From assembly GCA_003225315.1 (NCBI GenBank), contig QHZD01000035.1, positions 1-64,000 of the forward strand: a stretch of DNA of 64,000 nt, in the 5' to 3' direction. Made by a program: the position numbers and the translations under genes. This document shows, in pieces, positions 32,258-40,990 of this stretch (position 1 is its first letter; every line of letters starts with the position of its first letter). The notes under the pieces are model-generated. The model did not search any database. It saw only the letters and a program-made list of their open reading frames with translations, and was not told the DNA's origin. This DNA is from Acidobacteriota bacterium (lineage in GTDB: Bacteria > Acidobacteriota > Terriglobia > Acidiferrales > UBA7541).

Positions 32258-34708
32258 GTGACAGGTTTTGCTCGAAGCATCGCAATTGGGCTGTTTGGCT
32301 TCACTCTCGGAAGTGGACTTGTCTTCGCGCAAGGCTGGCAGCACCTTGGTAACGTTCAACGCGTCGAAAGGCTGAAAGACGGCGTCGAGCTTACTGCCGG
32401 CACAGCGAAAGTGCGTGTCACGGCATTCCGCGACGGGGTGTTCCGAGTGCGTGTCGCTCCAAAGGGTACTTTTCCCAAGGACTTTTCCTGGGCGGTGATC
32501 CAATCACCCGAACCACCGGCAGTCAAAGTCGAGGAAAACCAAAAGGAAATCAGAATCGCGGCGGGAAATATAGTCGCCATCGTTCAGCGATCGCCTCTCC
32601 TAATCGATTTCTCTGATGCTGCCGGAACCGTCCTCCTCGCCGACGAACCGAGCCTGCCAATGGCCTGGAATGGCAGGCGAATTCACACCTGGAAGAAAAT
32701 GCCTGCAGATGAAAATTATTTTGGGTTGGGCGACAAAGCCGGACCCATGAACCGCCGGAACCGCTCCTTTACAAACTGGAACACCGATGAATTTGGCTGG
32801 CAAGAGTCCTCAGACCCTTTATATAAGACCATTCCTTTCTTCATCGGGCTGCGCAATGGCATCGCTTATGGCCTTTTCTTCGACAACACCTATCGAAGCA
32901 TTTTTGATTTTGGCAAAGAATCGCGAGATTATTTTTCCTTTGGTGCTGAGGGCGGGGAGCTGAATTACTACTTCTTTGCCGGACCCGAGCCAAAAAAAAT
33001 CATCGACGAATACACCGCCATGACGGGACGCTCTCCTCTGCCGCCTCTGTGGACGCTCGGCTATCAGCAGTGCCGCTATTCCTACTATCCGGAATCACGA
33101 GCACGGGAGATCGTCAAGACGCTTCGCGAGAAAGAAATACCAGCGGATGTCATCTACTTCGACATCGATTATCAGCAGGGCAACGCGCCCTTCACCATCA
33201 ACAGGGAATACTTCCCGACTTTCGAGAGAATGATCGGGGATTTTCGCGCTCAGGGAATGCACACCATTTTGATCACCGACCTCCACATCAAGAAAGACCC
33301 CGGCCATGGCTATGTGCCGTACGATTCGGGAATAAAGAACGATGTGTTCGTGAAGAATCCCAATGGATCGGTTTATGTAGGGACCGTTTGGCCGGGCGAA
33401 AGCGTGTTTCCGGATTTTACCTTGACACGTGCGCGGGACTGGTGGCGCGGACTCTACAAAGACTTCGTCAGCATGGGGGCGGCGGGCTTCTGGAATGACA
33501 TGAATGAACCAGCGCTGTTCCTACGCGCCGATAAAACCATGCCGCTTGACACCGTGCATCGGCTGGACGATGGAACCACACTCGACCATCGTGCCATTCA
33601 CAATGTCTACGGCATGCAGAACGTGCGTGCCACGTACGATGGGTTGCTCAAACTCCAAGCGAACGAACGGCCATTCGTGCTCACGCGCGCCGCGTATTCC
33701 GGCGCCCAGCGGTATGCCGCCACTTGGACGGGCGACAACAGCAGCACCTGGAATCATCTGAAGATGAGCACGCCGATGCTCTTGAGCATGGGGATTTCGG
33801 GTTACCCGCTCGTCGGTGACGACATTGGAGGCTTTGCCGGTTCGCCGACGGCTGATTTGCTAACTCGCTGGTTCGAGGTCGGAGCGTTGAATCCCATTTA
33901 TCGCGATCACACCGCAAAGGGTACGGCGGACCAGGAGCCGTGGGTGCATGGCCCGGAGCACGAGGCCATTCGCCGGAAATACATCGAGCTGCGTTATGTG
34001 CTGATGCCGTACCTCTATACCGGCATCGAGGAAACCTCACGCACGGGATTGCCGTTAATGCGCCCCGTGTTTCTCGAATATCCGCAGGCATCGGATTTTT
34101 ACGGGGACAATCGGGATTTCCTTTTTGGACGGGATTTCTTTGTCGCGCCGGTAACCACGGAAATGGTGGATGCCGAAGAAATCTCATTGCCTCCCGGCGA
34201 ATGGTATGACTTCTGGACAAACGCGAAGGTGCCGAGCAAGGAGAAGTTTTCGCTACATCCCCGGCTCGACGAAATGCCGCTCTACGTGCGCGCCGGAGCC
34301 ATTGTGCCAATGCAGCCTTTGGTGCAATCCACGGAGGAAAAGCCTAACGGGCCGCTTGAGCTGCGCGTCTATCTCCCCAACGGTGCATCAAACACTGATT
34401 GCAGAGGTACACTCTATCAGGACGACGGGCATACGTTTGCCTACCAGAAAGGCGAGATTCTGCGCGTCAACTATTCCTGCCGGGTTTCGATTGGCTCTGT
34501 GACCGTGACAAGCAACGTCGAACAAAATGCATATCAGCCTTGGTGGAAGAGCGCGGAAGTAAAGTTGTTCGGCGCCACCGCCCAGCCAAAAGACGTTCGC
34601 ATTGGGGAACAGATTACCAGCGAATGGCGCTATGACAGCCGCGCCCACACCGTTACGCTCACCGTGCCCGACGCCGTGAAAAATTGGAGCGTTCGCCTGG
34701 CGTTCTAG
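32258..34708 (+). CDS. Glycoside hydrolase family 31, exported alpha-glucosidase-like enzyme
   Basis: 816 residues from GTG 32258 (GGAGGA upstream). A signal peptide (SIAIGLFGFTLGSGLVFAQG) directs export. An N-terminal beta-sandwich (GH31_N) is followed by the barrel, with YFGLGDKAGPMNRR, WTLGYQQCRYSYYPE and the nucleophile motif FWNDMNEPALF. The acid/base region is TWTGDNSSTWNHL. C-terminal beta domains finish the protein. GH31 enzymes release alpha-linked glucose or xylose from chain ends; the exact linkage is not readable. Neighbouring GH13 and symporter genes point to alpha-glucan use in the periplasm. Confidence 0.94.
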   Translation: MTGFARSIAIGLFGFTLGSGLVFAQGWQHLGNVQRVERLKDGVELTAGTAKVRVTAFRDGVFRVRVAPKGTFPKDFSWAVIQSPEPPAVKVEENQKEIRIAAGNIVAIVQRSPLLIDFSDAAGTVLLADEPSLPMAWNGRRIHTWKKMPADENYFGLGDKAGPMNRRNRSFTNWNTDEFGWQESSDPLYKTIPFFIGLRNGIAYGLFFDNTYRSIFDFGKESRDYFSFGAEGGELNYYFFAGPEPKKIIDEYTAMTGRSPLPPLWTLGYQQCRYSYYPESRAREIVKTLREKEIPADVIYFDIDYQQGNAPFTINREYFPTFERMIGDFRAQGMHTILITDLHIKKDPGHGYVPYDSGIKNDVFVKNPNGSVYVGTVWPGESVFPDFTLTRARDWWRGLYKDFVSMGAAGFWNDMNEPALFLRADKTMPLDTVHRLDDGTTLDHRAIHNVYGMQNVRATYDGLLKLQANERPFVLTRAAYSGAQRYAATWTGDNSSTWNHLKMSTPMLLSMGISGYPLVGDDIGGFAGSPTADLLTRWFEVGALNPIYRDHTAKGTADQEPWVHGPEHEAIRRKYIELRYVLMPYLYTGIEETSRTGLPLMRPVFLEYPQASDFYGDNRDFLFGRDFFVAPVTTEMVDAEEISLPPGEWYDFWTNAKVPSKEKFSLHPRLDEMPLYVRAGAIVPMQPLVQSTEEKPNGPLELRVYLPNGASNTDCRGTLYQDDGHTFAYQKGEILRVNYSCRVSIGSVTVTSNVEQNAYQPWWKSAEVKLFGATAQPKDVRIGEQITSEWRYDSRAHTVTLTVPDAVKNWSVRLAF

Positions 34709-34725
34709 GCCGCGCCCATTTCCGC

Positions 34726-36738
34726 TCAATTCAGAGAAAAAATTGAAAGAGATTGTCCCGGCAAAGTAACGCGGAGCTCTTTCCCAGCCAACTCACCTTT
34801 CGCTTCGCCGAAGAGCAGTGTAATTGCCAGTGCCTTCTGCGCTGGCGTGTCCGCCAGTGGAATGTGTAGCTCCCGCTGCTGATCGGCATTGTTAAACGCG
34901 ACCACAAGGCGTTCTTCCTCTGATTCGCGGGCAAAAACGTAGGAAAATTCATCGGAAGCCAAATGCCATAACTGACCGCTGCGCAGAGCGGCATGCTCGC
35001 GCCGAAGCTTCAATAGCGCCCGCACGTAAGAGAAAATCTCCTGTTGATCGCTCGCTCGTCCCGCTTGCGTGAACGCGTCGTTCTTGTCGCCAATCCACCC
35101 GCCGGGAAAGTCGCGCCGGTTGTCCGGATCGCCGCCTCCCGGCATCCCGATTTCGTCGCCGTAGTAAACCTCTGGAATGCCCCGCAGCGTGAGCGTGAGC
35201 CCGAAAGCCAGCCTCAGCTTCGCAGGAGAACTGCCTTCGGCGCTGGCGAACCGTGGCACGTCATGATTCGAAAAAAACGGAACGAGCATTTCGGGATGCA
35301 AGTACAAAGAATCATGCCGCAGCACGTCCGCGATGCGGCCTGCCGGCGTTTTTTTCAGCAAAACGTCCCGCAGCGTGAAGAACATTGGAAAGTCGAAAAC
35401 AGTCGAGAGCCCGCTATCAATACCATCGTAGCGCCTCACTTCGCCCACAAAAAACGATGTGACACTCGGATCGGGATGAAACACTTCGCCGATGGTCGTT
35501 AGGTTTGGATACAGCCTGCGCAATCCCGCATGCCAGCTTGCCCAGAACTTCCGGCCAACGTAGGGAAACGTATCGACGCGGTACCCGTCCAGCCCGGAGA
35601 TTTCCGCCCACCAGACGCTGTTCTGCAGAAGGTATTGCTCGACCAAGGGATTCTCGGTATTCATGTCTGGCAGAATTCCGAAGAACCAGCCTTCTGTTAG
35701 ATTTCGTTTCATGCGCACCGGGGCATGAGGATCGATCAGCGATTCGAACGGATCGTTTCCATTAGTTTGACCGTCCGGCTTGCCGTAAAAACTGCCTTTC
35801 ATCGGCGAAAAGGAATTGATGTGGTGCTGCAGCGTGCCGTGAAACCAATCGGACATCGGCGGATTCGTAACCCAAGGATGTTTCGGTCCAACATGATTCG
35901 GCACGGCATCAAAAAAAATCTTCATCCCCTGTTTGTGCGCGGCCGCGACGAGTTCCTGATAATCTTTCAGCGCTCCGAGATGGGGATCGACGGCATAAAG
36001 GTCCACGGCCCCATACCCGTGATAATCCTGGGCGGCTCCGTTTGTCACTATGGGCGTGAGCCAGAGCGTGGTCACGCCGAGATCCTTCAGGTAGGCCAAG
36101 TGGTTCTGAATCCCGCGCAGGTCGCCGCCGTGGTACGCACGCGGTTTCGAGCAATCGTGCGACCCCGGCGCTTCGGCGGGCTCATCATTCGTCGAATCGC
36201 CGTTCGCGAAGCGGTCCGGCATGATCAGGTACATCACGTCGTCTTGCGATAGCCCTTGAAACCTTCCCAGGGTCGGAGCGCGAGCTACGATCGGCAGCTC
36301 AAACGACGTTGTTCCCTTCGGCGCAGTAATCCGGCAGACGGCGGTCCCCGATTTCGTGCCCGCTCCAATCTTCAGCCACACAAAAAGATAGTCCCCGCCC
36401 GCTGTAGCTTGCGTGCGCGAGACGCGAAGCGCCGGCAGATTGCAAGCAACGTGCGTCGCTTCCAGATCGTGCCCGGAAAGCAGCAGCATCACCTCGGGTG
36501 TCAGCCCCACCCACCAGTTCGGAGGTTCAACTTTTGTAACGGCAGGACCGGTTTCCTTGCCCGGTTGCTGCGGGTGCGCGACTCCGGTCGGGATGAAGTA
36601 AGAAAAAGCGACGAAAAGTATCGAGAAAAGGGTGTCGCGGCATACATTGGCCACAGAACGCCGAAAATGGAGTGGGTTCTTTTTCACGCGCAGAGCATAG
36701 AGAAAAACGAACAGGGATGCCAGTCTGAAATTCCACAA
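34726..36738 (-). CDS. GH13 alpha-amylase-family enzyme (cyclomaltodextrinase/neopullulanase-like), exported
   Basis: 670 residues in the longest form. A Cyclo-malto-dextrinase N-terminal domain (WWVGLTPEVMLLLSGHDL) precedes the barrel. GH13 regions are intact: DAVPNHVG (region I), GYRVDTFPYVG with the nucleophile Asp (II), TIGEVFHPD with the acid/base Glu (III), and FFSNHDVPRF (IV). MPDRFANGD and YHGGDLRGIQNHLAYLKDLG add support. The start is uncertain: TTG 36738 gives two hydrophobic segments, while GTG 36687 gives a cleaner signal peptide ending near GVAHPQ. Likely degrades maltodextrins or cyclodextrins in the periplasm. It converges with the GH31 gene. Confidence 0.93.
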   Translation of the reverse strand: MWNFRLASLFVFLYALRVKKNPLHFRRSVANVCRDTLFSILFVAFSYFIPTGVAHPQQPGKETGPAVTKVEPPNWWVGLTPEVMLLLSGHDLEATHVACNLPALRVSRTQATAGGDYLFVWLKIGAGTKSGTAVCRITAPKGTTSFELPIVARAPTLGRFQGLSQDDVMYLIMPDRFANGDSTNDEPAEAPGSHDCSKPRAYHGGDLRGIQNHLAYLKDLGVTTLWLTPIVTNGAAQDYHGYGAVDLYAVDPHLGALKDYQELVAAAHKQGMKIFFDAVPNHVGPKHPWVTNPPMSDWFHGTLQHHINSFSPMKGSFYGKPDGQTNGNDPFESLIDPHAPVRMKRNLTEGWFFGILPDMNTENPLVEQYLLQNSVWWAEISGLDGYRVDTFPYVGRKFWASWHAGLRRLYPNLTTIGEVFHPDPSVTSFFVGEVRRYDGIDSGLSTVFDFPMFFTLRDVLLKKTPAGRIADVLRHDSLYLHPEMLVPFFSNHDVPRFASAEGSSPAKLRLAFGLTLTLRGIPEVYYGDEIGMPGGGDPDNRRDFPGGWIGDKNDAFTQAGRASDQQEIFSYVRALLKLRREHAALRSGQLWHLASDEFSYVFARESEEERLVVAFNNADQQRELHIPLADTPAQKALAITLLFGEAKGELAGKELRVTLPGQSLSIFSLN

Positions 36739-36754
36739 CGGTGAGACAAGTCCG

Positions 36755-37510
36755 CTACCTTCGAGGCAAAGGATGCTGCGCGAACGTCAATTCTCCAAAC
36801 GCTTCCGGAACGTGGAAATTAGGGACGGGTGTTTTCGTGGGCTGCCAAGCGGAATAAAAGCGCGGCTCAATACTTCCTTCGACGCGGTAAAAATTCACTC
36901 TCCACGTAGCTCCAGCATCGAAGCGCGCAACGAGGCTTTTCATAGGTAGCGCGAGCTCCGCGACCCAGTTCTTGCCCGCGTCATTCATAATAACGCGCCT
37001 CCGCAGGCCACTCTTCAAATCATGCTTCTCGCCCGGTGCAATGTCCAAATCGATCCACATCCCATTAGGACTCACTTCGAATTCCTTATACAGCCGGAGC
37101 CGAAACGGGTCGGGCTGCAGAAAAACTTCCGCGACGTCGCGGTCCCAGAGTTGATCGCGGCGCCCGTTGGGTTTCGCATCGGGGAACACTGTGATGACTC
37201 GGTACTTCGCCTGGAATCGCACAAAGAGGGTCTCTGGAGTCCACAGTAGCCGTACTTCCGTCTCTCGTTCCGGATCAGCATTCTTGCCTTGCCAGTCCGC
37301 GTTGAAGCGCAGAGGCGCGGGAGCCTCCCAGGACGACCAAGATGGAAATCCATCCGAATCAGGCGGTTCGAGCATTCGAACGGCCACAGCGGTTCGTTCC
37401 TGGGACGTAGCGTCGAATGGAGACATACTTGCGAATTGCCCTTCCTGCTCTTCAGTACTGCCGATTTGAGGCAGCCCACAGAATAACCATAGTCCGGCGA
37501 CGCACAACAA
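36755..37510 (-). CDS. Exported carbohydrate-binding (CBM9-like) protein
   Basis: 251 residues in the uninterrupted frame. The body is CBM9-like: PLRFNADWQGKNADPERETEVRLLW (given only by PLRFNADWQGKN and VRLLWTPETLFVRFQAKY), RDVAEVFLQPDP, YKEFEVSPNGMWIDL, WVAELALPMKSL and WRVNFYRVE. The start is odd: the frame begins TTGTTG at 37510, inside a seven-A run (37509-37515, plus strand). With one more A the frame would begin at ATG 37526 as MTASFF and complete a good signal peptide (LLCVAGLWLFCGLP). So either a TTG start, slippage or a sequence error. It lies 16 bases before the GH13 gene, same direction. Confidence 0.85.
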   Translation of the reverse strand: MLCVAGLWLFCGLPQIGSTEEQEGQFASMSPFDATSQERTAVAVRMLEPPDSDGFPSWSSWEAPAPLRFNADWQGKNADPERETEVRLLWTPETLFVRFQAKYRVITVFPDAKPNGRRDQLWDRDVAEVFLQPDPFRLRLYKEFEVSPNGMWIDLDIAPGEKHDLKSGLRRRVIMNDAGKNWVAELALPMKSLVARFDAGATWRVNFYRVEGSIEPRFYSAWQPTKTPVPNFHVPEAFGELTFAQHPLPRR

Positions 37511-37717
37511 AAAAACTGGCTGTCATCGCAAAAGTCTTTTCCGTCGTCACACTTTCTGCGCTTTCTCAGCGAGCCTGTCCAACAGGCCCGCAAACTGTTT
37601 GCGCACCATACACTCACCTGATCCTGGATACCAGGGACGGCGGTGCTAACATCAATTTTGCCCTCTTTCTTTGATTTCTCAGTTCAGAATGACAACGAAA
37701 ACCTCAGGAGCACTGAA

Positions 37718-38542
37718 ATGATTGAACCAGTCGACACCCAGGACTTCACTGCGCAACCGGAACGCCGCAAACCAGAGCAATTTGAGCATGTGAAGTTCCG
37801 CATCGAGGCTGGCGTCGCGAAGATGACACTCAACCGTCCGGAGCATAACCTCCTGAACGAAGCCATGCTCCGTGAAATCGCCGGGGGAGTTTCTCATGCC
37901 GGTGAGCGCGACGACGTTAAGCTGATCGTTCTCGACTCAGCCTGCAAAGTCTTCTGCGGTGGAATCGACATCGGTGAATATACCTCACAACGCGTGTTTC
38001 AAATGCTCGACGCATTTCATGCGGCGTTCGCGGGAATGTTGGAAGTGGGCAAGCCCGTCGTGTGCGTAGTGAACGGACCCGCGATCGGCGGCGGCGCGGA
38101 GCTGGCAGCGTTCGGCGATCTCGTGATTGCCACGCCAAAGGCGCGATTTGCCCAGCCGGAAATCAGCATCGGTATTTTCCCGCCACTCGCATCTACTATT
38201 CTCCCGTTTCTCGTCGGGCCCAAAATCGCGCTCGAGCTTGTTCTGACCGGTGAGCCCGTAACCGCCGAACGCGCTCTGGAACTCGGCATGATCAATCGCC
38301 TCGTTCCGGAGGCCCAGCTCGAAAAAACAGTCGGCGATCTCGTCGGCCGGATAAACGGCCACTCCGGTCCCGTGCTGACGATGGCGAAGAAAGCAATTCT
38401 CGGCGGTATGGGATTGTCGCTGCGCGATGGTCTCAAGCATTCGATGAACATTTTCTTGAATGAACTCTACCGCCTTGAGGATTCGCAGGAAGGTCTCCGA
38501 GCCCTGGTGGAAAAGCGCAAACCCAACTGGAAAAATCGCTAA
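37718..38542 (+). CDS. Enoyl-CoA hydratase/isomerase (crotonase family)
   Basis: 274 residues from ATG 37718, preceded by AGGAG seven bases upstream. The crotonase fold is shown by KMTLNRPEHNLLNEAML, VFCGGIDIGEY, NGPAIGGGAELAAFGDLVIA (oxyanion-hole GGG) and RFAQPEISIGIFPPLAS. The second glutamate expected in hydratases near PEI is present. LNRPEHNLLN and GIFPP recall the cyclohexa-1,5-diene-1-carbonyl-CoA hydratase branch, but substrate cannot be fixed. No beta-oxidation partner is adjacent. Confidence 0.88.
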   Translation: MIEPVDTQDFTAQPERRKPEQFEHVKFRIEAGVAKMTLNRPEHNLLNEAMLREIAGGVSHAGERDDVKLIVLDSACKVFCGGIDIGEYTSQRVFQMLDAFHAAFAGMLEVGKPVVCVVNGPAIGGGAELAAFGDLVIATPKARFAQPEISIGIFPPLASTILPFLVGPKIALELVLTGEPVTAERALELGMINRLVPEAQLEKTVGDLVGRINGHSGPVLTMAKKAILGGMGLSLRDGLKHSMNIFLNELYRLEDSQEGLRALVEKRKPNWKNR

Positions 38543-38598
38543 ACGCGCGGCGTTTTCTCACTGACTTCAAACTTAATCGTGCCGTTTCCAGTCTTGCG

Positions 38599-38627
38599 TT
38601 GACACTCCCGCGGGCGCGGCTTACACT
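38599..38627 (+). promoter_or_regulatory. Sigma-70-type promoter of the btuFCD transcript
   Basis: TTGACA (38599-38604) and TACACT (38622-38627) are 17 bases apart, just upstream of the cobalamin riboswitch. Transcription would start near 38634, giving an untranslated leader of about 200 bases. Confidence 0.7.
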
Positions 38628-38639
38628 CAAAATTCAATT

Positions 38640-38760
38640 TGCAGGCAGGGGTAGCGGGGAAGGCCGTGTGAATCGGCCGCGGTCCCGCCACTGTGATCGG
38701 CTCAAGAGCCGTAAGCCAGGCCACCCTCCCGTGCCGCAGAGGGCCGCGCTCTTCGCGAGA
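38640..38760 (+). promoter_or_regulatory. Cobalamin riboswitch (upstream of btuFCD)
   Basis: The aptamer core reads GGGGAAGGCCGTGTGAAT, CGGCCGCGGTCCCGCCACTG and then a B12-box-like AAGCCAGGCCACC (38713-38725). This matches the conserved GGGAA / GTGNAAAT / CCCGCCACTGT / AGCCAGGANACC order of cobalamin riboswitches. A terminator follows at 38775-38804. Bound cobalamin should favour termination and shut off uptake. Confidence 0.92.
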
Positions 38761-38774
38761 AAGAGCGATGGCGT

Positions 38775-38804
38775 AAGCCCCAGGGTGTCTCGTGGGGCTT
38801 TTTT
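38775..38804 (+). terminator. Riboswitch-linked rho-independent terminator
   Basis: AAGCCCCA and TGGGGCTT form an 8-bp stem around a ten-base loop, running into T6 (38799-38804). It lies between the cobalamin aptamer and btuF, as expected for transcriptional attenuation. Confidence 0.85.
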
Positions 38805-38840
38805 GTTGGACAATGGAACTTTCCTCGGCGTGGGAGATTC

Positions 38841-39965
38841 GTGAGCGGCTTGGCCAAGCAACTTTTCCAAACGGTGACTTTTGCAGCAGCTACTTTGCTG
38901 CTGGGGACGGCGCCTTTCCGTGCGCAAAGCACTTCCCTTAGCTCTTCGCCTTCCCCGGTCTACCGCGAAGTCACCGATGAAACCGGACGGTCTGTCCGCA
39001 TTCCTCAACCTGTTCGTCGCATCGTCTCCCTGGCTCCGAGCCTTACTGAAACTGTCTATGCTCTCGGTTTGCAGGATCGCCTGGTCGGCGACACGGAGTT
39101 CTGCGACTATCCCCCCGATGCCCAGAAAAAAACGAAAGTCGGCGGCGCCATTAATCCAAGTCTCGAGCAAATTGCCGCTCTCCATCCGGATCTCGTCCTC
39201 GTGACCAAAGGTCTGAACCGCCTTGAAACCGTCCACGCTCTGGATAGCCTGGGAATTTCTTCCTACGCCACCGACCCTCACACCGTGAATGACATCATTG
39301 CCTCATCGAAGAAGCTCGCCAATTTGTTGGGCGTTCCGGACGCCGGCGCTTCCGTGGCTGCCGAGATGGAGCATCAGCTTGCGGCCTTGCAGCAACGCCT
39401 TGCGTCTAGTCCGGCCAAGCGTGTTCTCTTCGTTGTTTGGCACCAGCCGCTCATCTCTGTTGGCAAGCACACTTTCATCGCCGATGCTCTCCGCTACGCT
39501 GGCGCTGTCTCCATCGTGGATGCTGAGCAGGACTGGCCGCAGGTCAGTCTCGAAGAAGCCGCTCGCTTGCAACCTGACTACCTCGCCTTTGCGGCCTCGC
39601 ATTCTGAAGCGTCTCCTCCCGGTCTTGAGGCTCTTTCCACTCTTCCCGGCTGGCGCATCATGGAGGCCGTCGCCAACCGGCGTTACGCTGTGATTAGTGA
39701 CGCTGTGAACCGGCCTGCGCCTCGCATCGTCTCAGCTATTGAAGAGCTTGCGCGTCAGCTTCATCCTGAGCTCTTTGCTGAAAAACCGGGGAACCTCAAC
39801 GAGAATTCCGTCAAGGAAAAAATGGAGAAGGAAAAAACCGGAAAGGACAAGGACGAAAAGACTCCTCCGCCGCTGATTCAGCCGCCCCATTTGGCATTTT
39901 CTCTTCTTTCCGGTGCACTGCGCGGCAGCGACGCCGTTCCCGGAGGCCGCGCATGCGTCCGCTGA
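38841..39965 (+). CDS. btuF: Cobalamin ABC transporter periplasmic binding protein
   Basis: 374 residues from GTG 38841 (GGGAG four bases upstream). A signal peptide (TVTFAAATLLLGTAPFRAQS) precedes a BtuF/FhuD-type two-lobed domain: RIVSLAPSLTETVYALGLQD, LVGDTEFCDYPPDAQK, GAINPSLEQIAALHPDLVLV, and YAVISDAVNRPAP. It delivers cobalamin or cobinamide to BtuCD. The last 60 or so residues are unusual: a charged run (VKEKMEKEKTGKDKDEKT) and a Pro/Ala tail that overlaps the btuC start by 13 bases. The riboswitch upstream supports B12 as the ligand. Confidence 0.92.
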   Translation: MSGLAKQLFQTVTFAAATLLLGTAPFRAQSTSLSSSPSPVYREVTDETGRSVRIPQPVRRIVSLAPSLTETVYALGLQDRLVGDTEFCDYPPDAQKKTKVGGAINPSLEQIAALHPDLVLVTKGLNRLETVHALDSLGISSYATDPHTVNDIIASSKKLANLLGVPDAGASVAAEMEHQLAALQQRLASSPAKRVLFVVWHQPLISVGKHTFIADALRYAGAVSIVDAEQDWPQVSLEEAARLQPDYLAFAASHSEASPPGLEALSTLPGWRIMEAVANRRYAVISDAVNRPAPRIVSAIEELARQLHPELFAEKPGNLNENSVKEKMEKEKTGKDKDEKTPPPLIQPPHLAFSLLSGALRGSDAVPGGRACVR

Positions 39966-40990
39966 CGCTCCGGCGCCTCCTCCTGCAATGCTTCGCATTA
40001 CTCGTGATTTTGTTCGTCGTTGTGGTCATCGCCATCAAGTTTGGCGCCGTCCCCGTTTCCCTCTACGCCCTTGGCCGCGATCTATGGAACGTCTTATTGC
40101 ACCAGCGCACCAACATCTCCAGCGATTACGTCTTGATCATCCAAAATATCCGCCTTCCCCGCATTCTCCTTGGAATCATGGTGGGCGCTTCACTCTCCGT
40201 CGCCGGCACGAGCTTTCAGGCCCTACTTCGTAATCCTCTCGCTGATCCCTACGTCCTCGGCGTATCCAGCGGCGCAGGCCTCGGAGCCATCCTTGCGCTT
40301 ATCGTCGAACCCCACGTCACGCTTTCTCCAGTGTTCGCCGCACTGTTGACTCCTCTCGGCGCCTTTCTCGGGGCCGCCGCTACTGTCACTGTCGTCTATC
40401 TTCTCGGCCGGCGCGAAGGCCAGATTGACAGCACTACGCTCCTTCTCGGCGGTGTCATTACTGCTTCTTTCATCTCCGCCATCATCATGTTCCTCATGAG
40501 CACGCTCACTGGGAATCTCCGTGGCCTCTCCTTCTGGTTGATGGGCGATCTTTCCACTCCTCTCCAAAAGAGTGTCTATTGGTTCTTGGGCATTGGTTTC
40601 CTCGGTGCCTCCGGCGCGATATACACCACCGCTTCCGATCTGAACCTGCTCCTGGCGGGGGAAAAAGAGGCCATGCACCTTGGCGTCGACGTCCCTCGCG
40701 TCCGCCTCGTCGTCTACATCGCCGCATCCTTGCTCACCGGTTTGGCTGTCTCAGTCAGCGGCGCCATCGGCTACGTCGGCCTGATCGTGCCTCATGTCAT
40801 GCGGCTCATCTTCGGCTCGGACCATCGGACCTTGCTGCCTACAGCCGCGATTGGCGGAGCCATTGCCGTTGTATTCGCGGACACGTTGGCGCGTACCGTT
40901 GTTGCGCCTAATGAACTCGCCGTCGGCGCCGTGACCGCCGTAGTGGGCGCGCCCCTCTTTATCTACCTCCTGCGCAGGAGGCTCGCATGA
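39953..40990 (+). CDS. btuC: Cobalamin ABC transporter permease
   Basis: 345 residues with about ten helices of the FecCD/BtuC family. Typical segments are IQNIRLPRILLGIMVGASLS, GTSFQALLRNPLADPYVLGV, SSGAGLGAILAL, WLMGDLSTP, and AIGYVGLIVPHVMRLIFGSDHR (given by its GLIVPHVMRLIFGSDHR core), the last being the coupling loop to BtuD. It overlaps btuF by 13 bases and btuD by four (ATGA). It forms the inner-membrane channel for cobalamin. Confidence 0.95.
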   Translation: MRPLTLRRLLLQCFALLVILFVVVVIAIKFGAVPVSLYALGRDLWNVLLHQRTNISSDYVLIIQNIRLPRILLGIMVGASLSVAGTSFQALLRNPLADPYVLGVSSGAGLGAILALIVEPHVTLSPVFAALLTPLGAFLGAAATVTVVYLLGRREGQIDSTTLLLGGVITASFISAIIMFLMSTLTGNLRGLSFWLMGDLSTPLQKSVYWFLGIGFLGASGAIYTTASDLNLLLAGEKEAMHLGVDVPRVRLVVYIAASLLTGLAVSVSGAIGYVGLIVPHVMRLIFGSDHRTLLPTAAIGGAIAVVFADTLARTVVAPNELAVGAVTAVVGAPLFIYLLRRRLA

